NCBI GenBank assembly: GCA_965644315.1
Contig: CBFFRQ010000089.1
Location: 310,001 to 374,000, forward strand
Length of the DNA stretch: 64,000 nucleotides
Origin: Caecitellus pseudoparvulus
Taxonomy: Eukaryota > Bigyra: Bicosoecida
Reading direction: 5' to 3'
Shown: one piece after another, positions 18,001 to 27,300 of the stretch
How the letters are laid out: each line of letters begins with the position of its first letter
Position numbering within the stretch: position 1 is the stretch's first letter
Made by a program: the position numbers and the translations under genes
Notes under the pieces: model-generated
What the model saw: the letters and a program-made list of their open reading frames with translations, nothing else
Databases searched by the model: none
What the model was told of the DNA's origin: nothing

Positions 18001-21000
18001 TCGGACAGTGAGGAGGCGGAGGAGGATGAGGACGAGGTCGCGTTCGCGACGCTGGACCAAGACCTGCTTGTGTCCATGCTGGCAGCTGGGGAGGAGGAGG
18101 CGGCAGCTGAGTACCAGCGGCGGTTCAATGCCCACCAGCAACGCGTCAGTGCGGCCGATGAAAAAGCCAAGGCGGCCAGCGCCCGCCGGCGCGCCGCTGC
18201 CAAGCGGGCGCGAGAGGAAGCGCTGCAACGTTCCCGTGCGGAAATGGAACGCAAGAAGGCGCTGGTGAAGAGTCGGTGGCAGGAAATGCGGTCGCAGCGG
18301 GAGGCTCGCTCTGCCGTGGCGGTCAAGGGCATGGAAGGCAATGCGTCAGACATTCTGCGCAAGGTGTCGCAGTCCGCGCAGTGGACGCTGGCCAGTGCCG
18401 GGGGTGAGCGCGAGGCGCAAGCTCGCAAGCCGTTTCGTGGCGGCGGCTTCGGCATCGGCGGACGCGACATGGAGAACGCCCAGCGGGAGATGTCGGAGGA
18501 TGGGGATGGGCCCCTGCTGCGCGCCCGGGAGTTGCCGCCTGATGGACGGCGCGGCGTGTCGCACTCGCCGAGGTTCGGTCGCTTGGACGAGCTGGATGCG
18601 CGGGGCATGCTGGGGCCTGACTTGCCTCCGGGGACCCCCCCTCACGGCAAGCGAGGGCCCTCGGCCCCCACCATTCCCCGCGAAGCCCCGGAGTCGCCCT
18701 TGCATGGCTCACGCACGTTGCATGGTCAGGGCGACATGCCCCCGCTGGGGGATGGGCGACTGACGGGAGTCGGCGGTTACACCGTCGGCCAGGCACCGGA
18801 ACTCGGCAAAGGGGGGAACTGGGTGGATCCTGGAGCTGGGCGTGCACACCACGCACTGGTAAAGGCGCGTGCTGCGCCATCTGGGAGCAGTGCGCACCGC
18901 CTGACTTCCAAGCAGGAAGCGGGCGTTTCTCGACTGGCCAGCGGCGTCGCTGCGCGGGACCCGAAAGTGAAGCGGGAGCTGCAGCGCAAGTTTGCCGCGA
19001 GCAAGCGCCAGATGGAGCGACTGGCCCGCCGCAAGCGCGCCAAGCGCTCCACCCGCACGAAGGAGTTCTCGTTTGCGACCCGGGCGCGACCAGCTCGTCG
19101 GCCGGCGCCCAAGCCGGCGACCCCGCAGACTGCCCCCAAGCCACGCCGCCGCCCGTACACGCCGCCCACCTTCACGGACGACAGTTCCGAAGGTGTGGAC
19201 ACGGGGGGACTCAGCGACTGGGAGGGGCGGTACCTTCGCGCACAGTCACAACGACTTGCCGCCATGGCTGTGCGGCGGGGCAAGGCGCGGGGTCAGGATG
19301 TCAGCCGCTTTGCCGCGCCGCCCACGTCGCCATCTGCAGAGGGCAAAGCAGGGGAGGAGGGGGATGTCTCGTACCTGCAGGCCGCCGCAGCACGACGTGC
19401 TCGGCGCCGCGTCGCTGAGCTGCAGCACGGCAAGGGGGGCTTGACGCTGGAGCAGTGGTGGGCGCAGCTGACTGCGCTGGCCACCTTGAACGCGCGCCAG
19501 GAGCGACACAGCTCTGCAGAGGCCTTCTTCCTGGGGGACTTGAACCTAGAGGGGGACAAGGCTGCGACGGCACTGCAGGTCGCCGTGCGAACTGCCGCCC
19601 GCACCGTGCGGGACTTGACGCGGCGTGGGAAAATTCCGCACCGGCGTCGCCGCCGCCGCCCCCCACCGGGCCAAGCACCCCCCCAAGCCCGCCTGGCTTC
19701 GGAGTTGCTGTCCGCAGCCATGGCTTCACGGGGGGGTGTTTGGCAGGATGTGTCGCTGCCCACGTCGCCAGGCGGCGGCGAGGGCAGCGGGTCGGATGTG
19801 CTGACGGACCTCAGCGACAGCTCTGCCAGCTCGGGCGCGTTTTCAGAGGCTGCCAGCAGTGGGCGTCGCTCCCGCAGCTACACTGGGCGGGGAAGCCCCG
19901 GTTCACCGGGTTCCCCGCAGCCAGAGGGCGCGCTGGAGGAGTGGACGGACCTGGTCGCGCCCAACCAAGTTGGGGAGGTGGATGCCATCGTGCGACGCCG
20001 GTCGTTGTCCGCCGCCACTGCGCCGCGCAGGGGGGACGTCCCACCGCCTAGTGTGGTGCTGTCGACCATTGTCTCACAGGAAGGCACTGGTCCCACCCCT
20101 GACTCAGGCGCCCTCACCCACTCTGACTCGCTGCACGCCAGCAGCATGGTGGCGCACCCCGCCGTCCCCGCAGCCCCCCCGTCCACCAGCAAGGAAGGCC
20201 TGGAGCTGGAGCTGTCAGACAGCGACCAGGAGGGTGGCGGCGAGCAGGGCGCCTTCAGCGAGGGGTTTTCTTTCGACGCGGAGGAGGTCGCACAAGCCGA
20301 GGCTTGGCGCAGCGGCCGAGCAGCGCCCGCCACGCCGCTGCCAGGCGACGGCGACAGCGACCGCGACGAGGCCCATCGCCACGTGCGGGATTCCGAGCCG
20401 GTGCAGGACGTGCGAGTTCGCATCGCGCATGGCCTGTCCGCGCTGGCAACCAGCGGGCCGCGCCGGCTGGCCCGCACAGTCGGGACTCTCGCGCGGCGAT
20501 CTGGCTGGTTCAGGGCTGCCGTGGGGTTGGCTCTGCCGCAGGGCAGTGGGGGACGGCGCCGACGGGCCCAGGCTGCCTGCAAGGCTGGTGCCGTGGCAGT
20601 GGCGCAGGACGACACGTTGGCGGAGCTGGCAGGGCGGTACACTGTAAGCCGCATGCCGGGCGGCGCCACGCCACAGGGGCTGGCGGAGCTGGCTGCGCCT
20701 GGCTGCAAGCTCCCGGATTGGGTCACCGCCACCACGGGTTCTGGCACTGCCCTGCACCTGCCGGAGCCGTGGCTGCTGCACCACACGTCTGCGGGGCAGG
20801 CGGCGTTTTCCGCTGTGAAGGTGCTTGCAGCTGGGGCGGGGCAGGCTGCTGCTTTGGCGGCGGGGGATGTCTCGCGCCTGCCACTGGCGCTGCGGGATCC
20901 AGGCAGGGTGGAGGGTGTTCCAGCCAGCGTTTTGGGACGGTGTCTCGCAGGTGGTGGCGTGCGGTGCAGGCCTCTGCGCAGTGGCGTTTCCTTGCGCCGC

Positions 21001-24000
21001 CGCGCCGGCACGAGGTCAGGGGGCATGAGCTGGTCCGACTCAGAAGTGGACAAAGTGCACGCGGCACAGCGGCGAAGTGCCAGTGGCAGCAGTATTGCAG
21101 GAGCTCACCGCCACCTGTCCCACCGCTCGCAGCGCCAGTGGCTGCGGCGGTGGTTGTCGCAGTACGGCAAGCTGTGTGCTGCTCTGACGCCGGTGTGGGA
21201 ACACCCCACTGTGGGCGGAACACTTCGCGGTGGTGCTCATCCGCAGCGCAGATCACTGTCGGACGCAGGAGTCACCTCCACAGGCCTTGCGGAGGCTGGG
21301 GACACTGCACGCACGCTCAGCTCGGCTTCCAGCGTCATGGGCGGTGCAGTGTGGGGCGAGGGGGGGTTGCGGAGCCAGCAGTGGGGGGTGCTGTCCCAAC
21401 AAGCCTTGCGCAGGCTGGCCACGGAGCAGGGCGGGCGGGCCAGCCTGGACTCTGTGCACGTGGCGGCTGTGCGTCCCAAAGTCATGCACTGGGGCGGGGG
21501 GCTCATTGACGCGGCACCGCCCGACCGTGACAGTCACCTGGGCACCCCCACCCAGGCGGGGCCAGGAGTGACATTCCGTACCCCACTGACGACGAGGCAA
21601 CGAACCCCCAAAGCAGCCACACTGCGCTTCGGGTCGGCGGTGGCGGGTGGGCCGGGCGAAGCACAGGGAGAGCTGCGCGGCAGCGTCGGGCTCGTCTCCC
21701 CCGCACTGTCCATGCGATCTCGCCGCGTCGTCGCAGCCGCGCGCTCCGTGGCTCGGCATGCTTCCAGCACACGGGCGCACACTGCCAGTCTCCTCGCCAT
21801 CAGCGGCCCGGGGCAGGTCGAGCAGCGGCGTGTGGACGTGCCCGGCACAGTGAGCCTGGGAGCGCTGGGCAACATGCCGGTGGCCAACATGCCCACAGCG
21901 CCGCCCACCCCCTCTGCCACTGGACCTGCAAATAGTGTCACGGTTATGGCGGGTGGCGGCCCCAACACTGGCACTGTGCTGTCTGAGCGAGCGCCGTCCA
22001 CAGGCTCGCCGAGCCGGCGCACGGCAGGGCGGCTTGCCGACTCGCCCTGGCGACGCGACCCGGCACAGGTGCTGCAGGACCAGCGCGTCGCGTTCGCCGA
22101 CTACATGCGAGACATGGTGGGCATGGGCCTCGCGCCCAGGGTGGTGCGGGCTCCCGCTGGCATCCCTGGGCCCACTGCCAGTCGACACAGGTCCACTGCA
22201 GGTCGCCGCGTGGCAACGCCTTCCCCGCTGCAGGCCTGGCACAAGGCTCGCCGTGTGGCGTCACACCAGGCCCCCAGCATTGCTGCAGAGCAGTTGCTTG
22301 CTTTGCTGGGCGGGGCGTCGCCGTCATCCGCACGGCAGCGTGGTAGCTCGCCGTCGCGGGCCCTCATGGGGGGCGGTTTCGCGGTTGGGGCGAAGGGTGG
22401 CCGTGGCACCCTTCACCGAGGCCTGGTGTTCAGCCAAGAGCACTCCAGCTCTGCCACTGCTCTCGCTGACGTTGCACGGGCATACCCCACGCTGCTGAGC
22501 AGCCTGCTGTCTGCCGTGCAGGCGACATCGTTGCAACTTGCGCTGGGGACTGCGCCAGGGTACGTGCGGGCGGCGGTGCGGGACGCGAGCGTAATACGCG
22601 CCATGCGCACCCTCCTGCCTGACCCCCACAGCCACCGCGCCCCACCTCCCCTCCAAGGCACTGTGGCGGCGCTGCTGCGCGCGGCAGCGGCCGGCAAGGC
22701 CTCCCACCGCGCCGGCGAGCTGCATGCGTGGTCTGCGGAATTAGCAGGGGAGGCGGGCGCGTCACTTCTCGGAGCCTTCGATGCCGAGGCGGGCGGGTGG
22801 ATGCCGCAGCATCCATTTGACCTGGCCGTGCAAGGCATGGCAAGTGCCCAGCCGGGCCAGCGCGGCGTGCGGGCGGCCAAGGCGCAGCCCGGCCCTGCCC
22901 GGTCCGTTCTGCGCATGACAAACGTCGTTGTGCGCGATGTAGCCGCTCTCAGCAGCGGGCGGCAGTCAGACGCCCGAAGGGCGAAGCAAGAGCAGCCGCA
23001 CAGTCCAGCTGCACGGAGCCCCAGTCCAGACGAGCCACCTGTCCCCGATGTGGTGCAGCGCTTGTCGGGCGTGGTAGGTCGCACGCGCCGACCACGTCGC
23101 CCGATGCACGCGTCCGACAGCGCCGAGTCACTACACAGCGACAGCTTCACACAGGAGGCCCTGCAGTCTGTCGCGGTGGCGGCACATGGGGAGCGCTTCG
23201 CCTCTGCCACCTCGTTGGAGTTTGAAGATTCCGTGGTGCCGGTGCAGTTGAGCGCGTCTGCCGCGCAGCGCGGGGGATCACGCTGGGCGGCTGCTGGTAC
23301 CGCCAAACACTCCCCTCGAGTGCCAGGGCTGGGCGGCGGTGCTGCAGACTTGTCCCAGCTCACAGCAGCGCAGGGCGCCGTGCCACCACGCGGCACATCG
23401 CACGCCCCCACGCAGGGCGCGATTGAAGCGAGTGTGCAAGTGCCCAGCAGTGTGCCGCGACTGGCGCTTCCAAGCCGCCCAGGTCGCAAGCTCACGGCGA
23501 GCGGCCACGCTGCCAGTTCCTCTGCTGTGGACAGTGTGCGTGTGCCGTTCGTGCCACCCACCACGGGCAGGTCGCACAGCGAGCAGGACGCGGCTTCCGT
23601 CGCGAGCTCGGCAGCGTCAGCCGCCACGCTGCCCTTGCCCGGCACAGCCGCTCGCCCCCTGGACCCCGATGCAGCCTTGCAGCGTGCTCTGGGGCGAAGC
23701 GACGCGGCGCTGCTTCGTGTAGCGTCGGCAGCAGGGCTGACGGGGGGCACGCTGGCGACGTTCCGTGTCAAGCTGCGACCTGCAGAGTACATGCGGCGTC
23801 GCCGGCCGAAAGGTGGTCGCAGGCGCCGACGCAGGCGCCGCCGAGCTCAGCACCCCAAAGCGTCATCCACGCCGCAAGACGAGCCTGCAGAGAGCAGCGA
23901 CGCGTCCGAGGGTGGGGCGGCCAACGGCGCTGAGCCTCCTGCAACAGCGCACGAACTGAGTCTGCCGCAGGAACCTGGCAGCATGGCACACTTGCCAGCA

Positions 24001-24210
24001 GACATGCGCCGGCCTGACTCACTGGCGGATGTGATGAGCCCCGGCACGCCGCGCAGCATTGTGAAGCGGGGAGTGAGCGGGCAGTCCCTGCCTGTGCGTT
24101 TTACCGGCGCCCCCTCCGTGGTCAGTGCCCGCAGCGACCCGGCAGCAGACGAGGCAGAGCTGGACGCATACATGGATGCAGTGTTGGCAGGGGAGCTAGA
24201 TGCCGAGTAG
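12091..24210 (+). CDS. Giant 4,039-residue, mostly disordered protein of unknown function
   Basis: A single uninterrupted frame from the first in-frame ATG (12091; the frame is open slightly upstream but only with non-ATG codons) to TAG at 24210. Such a length cannot be a chance frame even at this GC content. Composition is Ser/Ala/Arg/Gly/Pro-rich with little hydrophobic core and no signal peptide or membrane span. Two basic helical stretches stand out. Residues ~830-910 are rich in Arg/Lys/Trp (RRERAAWQRAV, VRRKFMKALQ). Residues ~1970-2090 begin acidic (EEAEEDEDEV), then run as a charged helix (KRAREEALQRSRAEMERKK). Around residues 1490-1675 the segments SEGWVWVAWMLVDH and EIVLGVFPDQLTAALAFDHA weakly recall the strands and helix of an AP2/ERF DNA-binding domain split by a ~140-residue disordered insert; this is only a suggestion. 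Basic Arg clusters recur near the C terminus (RRRRPKGGRRRRRRRRR). A scaffold or nuclear/cytoskeletal role is possible. I do not recognise the family. Confidence 0.8.
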   Translation: MSSGVGASVSLTVDGSGAALPSASGDNPPSAASRAPAPVLRPPFIDTSPPQGAPGSRRITLPSTAPAFPQHTKSDLEALQGAAELAASVGRDVSLGRPGAKLPSVDLRSVDLRSMDWTREDSRDMSTRDLYTPTAAGYIRRRRASTGQWSDMQSPRHGSTSTTGPDTAPASLSQVARRVSHALRATRSPRHGSSRKPRRMSAFDRTVDVLAGGAPNSQLVQEYAAALHRKRPRQRWSQLESADPHAAQVMSGVYRVALSEAKAGGVVTEAGRREHRRLQRACHLLPPAPRKHAEGREPVPYVLQGDLRFYSVQFLLRRHRLRRAPRVRACLSLWFAVARTCTEDGRAVLGVGRETYLSIFTTLWPVLNPSGSTAEGLVLAELDWERDVALGRGRGPTSTSGSASPTRRRDISKDSDSGVSGVSNLFLKERVFADTMFELADVWTETTAEKEYCQFLLTMLRHWVDSVGRSELPTLLQLASDTSEPSAVDAVAARDVLSGLGQWVWAAGPQPGTHWRHSALPEVLAGLPEGLPEGGDGDGQALDRVGAYDSDSDALLSTDESDSGVSSAGSQSSSGSFIPGWEGEGGGEEGHLAHLLEWAARKGYAHSHSSFLHRHRSVSPGTVVSLPTHAPTIGRATPPSDASEVAQRSASQQAARGRPHLRLHLAADDSSDAADASRTPLAGPFLRAMDTAVTRLLQGKGADHAAKHHPHPKQLVTAGGQARGVGATMGGAPHAVGQLLLPTARGSHPGLPLAGSVGGNYRAVHGQWVGGSTSGSVPHRVPISTSGGDGFSSGVLAASLHSALTSGVWQVAGVDGTALATRAWDGELLLAMAEVEARRRERAAWQRAVSQRVVAIWKEMVLRTRARRAHRALLRTSSKARRKERVRRKFMKALQSVAAELKDTHASRLMGVLDTLPSVETSAAQTGAKESGEGKVPPAPPGRHAGQPPRHTRSRTAPALPSALRTSHSTTLRKEVSYASDVEDGEDTADAEVQPASASVGTEYDPEHGAVIHGPTGNIFIPPLPSDTHALFAAFRDEEGYSHEMALCDHLLLSGLGHRAIAQAPPPPARTTPRSTSVSVAEAPMPSAGHRHTPSMASVGLPAVSLAVHRGGSMQFDALGRMSSLSSASSEDGTQRHAEHPMRPAATPQPSEPTAASDAQAMLYEVALAVAKPGAVEAFPRQQKLQGEVAQVPSPPPSRHRSRVTFSDRALAGVLEQVGGVDAAEQLHAVSGLEQAAAAKGVSSIVNALRGSSEGKAGAETATAAFLSRFTAMKRMAQDQAAAARSRLAAAKARVAAPKVRMLLNDDTVMRAAAHLQSKAVHGFTSPLSSASDRGSRNGHHGGSLSMGAAGSKSLLSTPSALSMGAEHGAPPPMPSGPGTMRPVRYGVGGLGCTPRDWELLGVMPIQIPHSALQHAGLVRGVGSSPWAGSGGVHAAGVVFAEALALCSSAFAPAAPGSALGGLVQAGMQATRARLEASPGAPLYVGAASEGWVWVAWMLVDHLEGAHVPRRKVTTSQTRRGSHAPSAASAPPPSSTRATARTPREAVGVDDEPSMQSTDLSATPVATDDLQTTSFWPPTPSMRQRSSSATPRTGSPRPPTSRAAKLDASVVGTVDDLDALSERRSRVNADGTTWSRADAAEDASREIVLGVFPDQLTAALAFDHAVRERRARLGIPAPIAASLQDQLGRDAGDGRSAGGGAVDGLSAWDIRRLPARSRHNLFTNFTLAGMLLKPPPHLHAERAFFPPSAAPPRLHRWQVYTHLAQQRALAAATTADAAASAARRFGLQHAQSTAALQAVQSAVQAGQLHCPAVQGGSEGVQASMQRAMAAASGEGDSRHDHTAKHQALVVPDSIPVGAGIQSPLPAQLTQREAGWVEGDNTLLRYGLAATAKDVAGMDAEVLATAPRPAAKVAVAEGPLRASDLLHTPLLMTMMRADRARRRKRLHAALLKRTGIQLVESPSLEEEEGGASDSEEAEEDEDEVAFATLDQDLLVSMLAAGEEEAAAEYQRRFNAHQQRVSAADEKAKAASARRRAAAKRAREEALQRSRAEMERKKALVKSRWQEMRSQREARSAVAVKGMEGNASDILRKVSQSAQWTLASAGGEREAQARKPFRGGGFGIGGRDMENAQREMSEDGDGPLLRARELPPDGRRGVSHSPRFGRLDELDARGMLGPDLPPGTPPHGKRGPSAPTIPREAPESPLHGSRTLHGQGDMPPLGDGRLTGVGGYTVGQAPELGKGGNWVDPGAGRAHHALVKARAAPSGSSAHRLTSKQEAGVSRLASGVAARDPKVKRELQRKFAASKRQMERLARRKRAKRSTRTKEFSFATRARPARRPAPKPATPQTAPKPRRRPYTPPTFTDDSSEGVDTGGLSDWEGRYLRAQSQRLAAMAVRRGKARGQDVSRFAAPPTSPSAEGKAGEEGDVSYLQAAAARRARRRVAELQHGKGGLTLEQWWAQLTALATLNARQERHSSAEAFFLGDLNLEGDKAATALQVAVRTAARTVRDLTRRGKIPHRRRRRRPPPGQAPPQARLASELLSAAMASRGGVWQDVSLPTSPGGGEGSGSDVLTDLSDSSASSGAFSEAASSGRRSRSYTGRGSPGSPGSPQPEGALEEWTDLVAPNQVGEVDAIVRRRSLSAATAPRRGDVPPPSVVLSTIVSQEGTGPTPDSGALTHSDSLHASSMVAHPAVPAAPPSTSKEGLELELSDSDQEGGGEQGAFSEGFSFDAEEVAQAEAWRSGRAAPATPLPGDGDSDRDEAHRHVRDSEPVQDVRVRIAHGLSALATSGPRRLARTVGTLARRSGWFRAAVGLALPQGSGGRRRRAQAACKAGAVAVAQDDTLAELAGRYTVSRMPGGATPQGLAELAAPGCKLPDWVTATTGSGTALHLPEPWLLHHTSAGQAAFSAVKVLAAGAGQAAALAAGDVSRLPLALRDPGRVEGVPASVLGRCLAGGGVRCRPLRSGVSLRRRAGTRSGGMSWSDSEVDKVHAAQRRSASGSSIAGAHRHLSHRSQRQWLRRWLSQYGKLCAALTPVWEHPTVGGTLRGGAHPQRRSLSDAGVTSTGLAEAGDTARTLSSASSVMGGAVWGEGGLRSQQWGVLSQQALRRLATEQGGRASLDSVHVAAVRPKVMHWGGGLIDAAPPDRDSHLGTPTQAGPGVTFRTPLTTRQRTPKAATLRFGSAVAGGPGEAQGELRGSVGLVSPALSMRSRRVVAAARSVARHASSTRAHTASLLAISGPGQVEQRRVDVPGTVSLGALGNMPVANMPTAPPTPSATGPANSVTVMAGGGPNTGTVLSERAPSTGSPSRRTAGRLADSPWRRDPAQVLQDQRVAFADYMRDMVGMGLAPRVVRAPAGIPGPTASRHRSTAGRRVATPSPLQAWHKARRVASHQAPSIAAEQLLALLGGASPSSARQRGSSPSRALMGGGFAVGAKGGRGTLHRGLVFSQEHSSSATALADVARAYPTLLSSLLSAVQATSLQLALGTAPGYVRAAVRDASVIRAMRTLLPDPHSHRAPPPLQGTVAALLRAAAAGKASHRAGELHAWSAELAGEAGASLLGAFDAEAGGWMPQHPFDLAVQGMASAQPGQRGVRAAKAQPGPARSVLRMTNVVVRDVAALSSGRQSDARRAKQEQPHSPAARSPSPDEPPVPDVVQRLSGVVGRTRRPRRPMHASDSAESLHSDSFTQEALQSVAVAAHGERFASATSLEFEDSVVPVQLSASAAQRGGSRWAAAGTAKHSPRVPGLGGGAADLSQLTAAQGAVPPRGTSHAPTQGAIEASVQVPSSVPRLALPSRPGRKLTASGHAASSSAVDSVRVPFVPPTTGRSHSEQDAASVASSAASAATLPLPGTAARPLDPDAALQRALGRSDAALLRVASAAGLTGGTLATFRVKLRPAEYMRRRRPKGGRRRRRRRRRAQHPKASSTPQDEPAESSDASEGGAANGAEPPATAHELSLPQEPGSMAHLPADMRRPDSLADVMSPGTPRSIVKRGVSGQSLPVRFTGAPSVVSARSDPAADEAELDAYMDAVLAGELDAE

Positions 24211-24322
24211 TGCAGGGTGTGCCGCCTCTAGGAGTGTGCCGGGTGAGCGAGAAATGCATGCATTCTGCACAACACGTGTTTCTGAGCGCCGCCAGGGCAG
24301 CGTTTGCGCACCCCCCCGCCTT

Positions 24323-27300
24323 TCACTGCCATGTGCGAGCACCAGCAGAAGGCGCTGCGCGCGTCACGGTGGCTGCCTGGCGCACACGTGACCGGAGGCC
24401 GCCTGACTGCGTGGCGATGCCAAAGTGTGTCGGGGCTGAGCGGCGGGGGGCGTGGGAGAACGCCTCCCCCGCACCATCCCCTGACGGCGTGATCATACCG
24501 GTAGACGAAAGGCGCTGCAGGGTGGAGGCCATGGAGGGCAGTGCCGTGCCATGGGCGCTCTTGTACGCCTGCCGCACCTTGTGGGACTTGGAGTTGCCCG
24601 AGATGAACGCCGCCACCTTGCCGTACAGTGCGTTGCGTTCGCGCTGGGCTGCCGCGCGGCGGGGCGTGACCGGTGCGAACAGCGAACTGCCATCGTCCTC
24701 GTCGCCTGCCTCCGACACGCTGCTGAGCGCGCCAGAGGAGGGCAGGGGGGGGTACCCCTCCCTGCTGCGCCCCCCCACACTGGGCAGCGGGTGGATGCTC
24801 AGGCGCCCCTTGCGAGCTGGGGGGCTGTGGCCATGCTGCGACCCCGAGTCGTCGAAAGTGACGTGGCTTGACGCACGGAAGGCGCCCCCGGCCGGCGTGA
24901 CGGCATGGTGAGCCCCACTGGTTGGCGCAAAGGGGTGCGCGCCGTCGTCTGACTGCATGGACATCTGCCGTGCCGTGTTCACGAGCATGCTCATGACGAC
25001 TTCCCGGGAGGAGGAAGAGCGGCGCGCACGCCCCGAGCTGTCGCTCTCCACAGACGAGAAGCTTCGCAGGCCGCCCTGCTGCAGGAGTGGCCGCCCACCA
25101 CCGGCACCTGTGGGCTGGGCGCCGGGGTCGCTCTGAGTCACTGGGTCTGCAGTGCCGGCCCTGCGGGCATACTTGTTGGCCGCACGGCGCGGTGCGACGG
25201 TGCTCTTGAGCCCGGCAGTGGAGGCCAGCGTGTCCATGATGGAGCTCTGGCGGCGCATGGTTGAGGGGGGGGAGGACGGGAGTGGCACGTCGGCGGAACC
25301 GCTGCTGACTCGGCGTGAGGCTGTGCGCACGGAAATACGGCGCACCGAACCCCTCCCCGCGGGGGCCACCACCTGGGGCCGGTGAGGCGTGGGCGGCACA
25401 GGGGAACTGGCCGTGCCGGTGGGCAGTGGCGCCGTGCCGGTGCTGCCGCTGTGCTCCGGCACTTGGATCTGCAGACCCGTCAAGGCGGGGCTGTGGGACC
25501 CGCTCTCTTCTGAGTCACTCCACGCGCCCGCGGCGTCCCAGAACTGGTCGTCCTGGGCAGTGGGGCTGGGAGTGAAGACAAAGGCGCCCGAGTCACCGCT
25601 GGACACGCTGTCTGACCGCGACAGCGCCTCGCCCCGTGATGTGACGGTGGGGAACACCTCCTTCACCGGGTCTCGCGCACGCGTCTCGGGGTGCACTCGT
25701 TCCTTGCCGCTTGAGGACTGCGTCGCAGTGCCCGGGTTGGACTCCATCTGCCGGCGCAGGGAGCGGTCTCCAGCGCTGGGAGACGGCTTCGTGGTCGCTG
25801 GGAATGCATCGTCCGACGCAGGCTGGGTTTGCAGCGGCGTTTCCGTGGGTGCAGTGCGGCCCGAGCCCTGTCCTGTGGATGGCGCCGTGTCGTCTAGCGA
25901 CCCCGAGCGCTGACGGGCGGGAGTGGCGCCAGCGCGCCCCTTGGGGACGCCGTCTGAGTCGTCCCCAGGGGCCTCCTCTGAGCCGCCGCCTGTGCCGACG
26001 GAAGCTGGCACCATGTGCCACTGCCCCCGCTGGGAAGGAGGCGGCACCTTGGACTCGGCCCCCTGCAGGTCATCCACACTGGGCTGCTTGTCCAGGGTGG
26101 GCGGTGGGGACAGGGGGGGCACCTGCACGGTTGTGTGGTGCACGCGCTCCGTCACCTGCTCCTCGCTCAGGAGGGCTTCCTTGTCCCCTCGCCAGAACTT
26201 GATGTGTTCCTGGCCCCCGCCCAGGCGGATGAGCTGGCGCCCACGCTCCGTCTCTTCCTCCAGCGGCAGGGTGGGTATGGCTGGGATGTGGGGGTGGGGG
26301 TCTGCGAAGCTGTCCCCCGTGTCCACCGCAGCCCGGCGCACCCAATTCGGCCGCCGCACGACCCAGTCGTTGCGCACGGCAAGCTCGTAGTACTTGTTCG
26401 CAGGCAGGTGGTTTTCCTGGAACAGAGACCACCCCAGGTCTCGCTTGTACCCGACTGGCACGACGCAGCAGGAGCAGCTCGGACACAGCAGTTGCCAGCA
26501 GCCGCAAATGACGTGCCCAACATTCCCAATTTGCCCATTGTCTGCCATGGACTTGGGGGCGTCCTGCATGGCGGCCCGCTCCCGCTTGGAGCTGCGGCGC
26601 CACTTGAGGTAGGTGATGTCACTGAGCGTCAGGTCTCGCTCAGCGAAGCCGTGCCGCGTCAGCCACCGGTGGTTGGTGCGGTAAAACCGGGGGGACGAGC
26701 AACACATGCGCAGTTTCCCCGTCAAGTTGTCGCGCACCATGAGCCAGGGGCAGCAGCAGCGCACGCCACTGCGGCCCCACCTGTCGATGGAGTAGATGAA
26801 GGCACCCACCAGCTTGATGCCGGAGGACCAGGTGATGAACAGTGCGATGACGAGGGCGAACTGCTGGATCTGGCCCAGTGTCAGGGCGGCAGCCACCAGC
26901 AGGAGATTGGAGAACAGCAGCGCGATGATGACCCACAGCCTGAAGTTGTTGAAGCGCATGGCGGTGGCCTTGCGGTCCAACTGCAACTTGGCCGCGGCAT
27001 CCGCCGCCTCCTGCGCCTGCTTCTTGTGCACTTCCACGACGTTGTGCAGCTGCTCCAGCAACTCTATGCGGGCTGGTCCGTCCCCATCGCCCTCCCGGAC
27101 ATCGCCCAGCAGCTCTGCCGCCTGCTGGGGGTTCACGATGTCGGCCCGCACCTGCCCCTCAGTCGGCAGCTCATCCACGCCCAGCTTCTCGCGCATGGCG
27201 TCGATGAGCGCGGCAGTCTCCGCCTCGCTCTGCGTCGCGGCAGAGGCGCCCGTGGCCATGACGGTGTCCATGGCGGCTGCCTGGAGGAGCTGCATGCCCC

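Noticed and set aside
22413-23792. 459-codon minus-strand frame inside the 4,039-codon gene
   Set aside because: The plus-strand frame is nearly ten times longer and continuous; the minus frame is a Cys/Ala-rich shadow.
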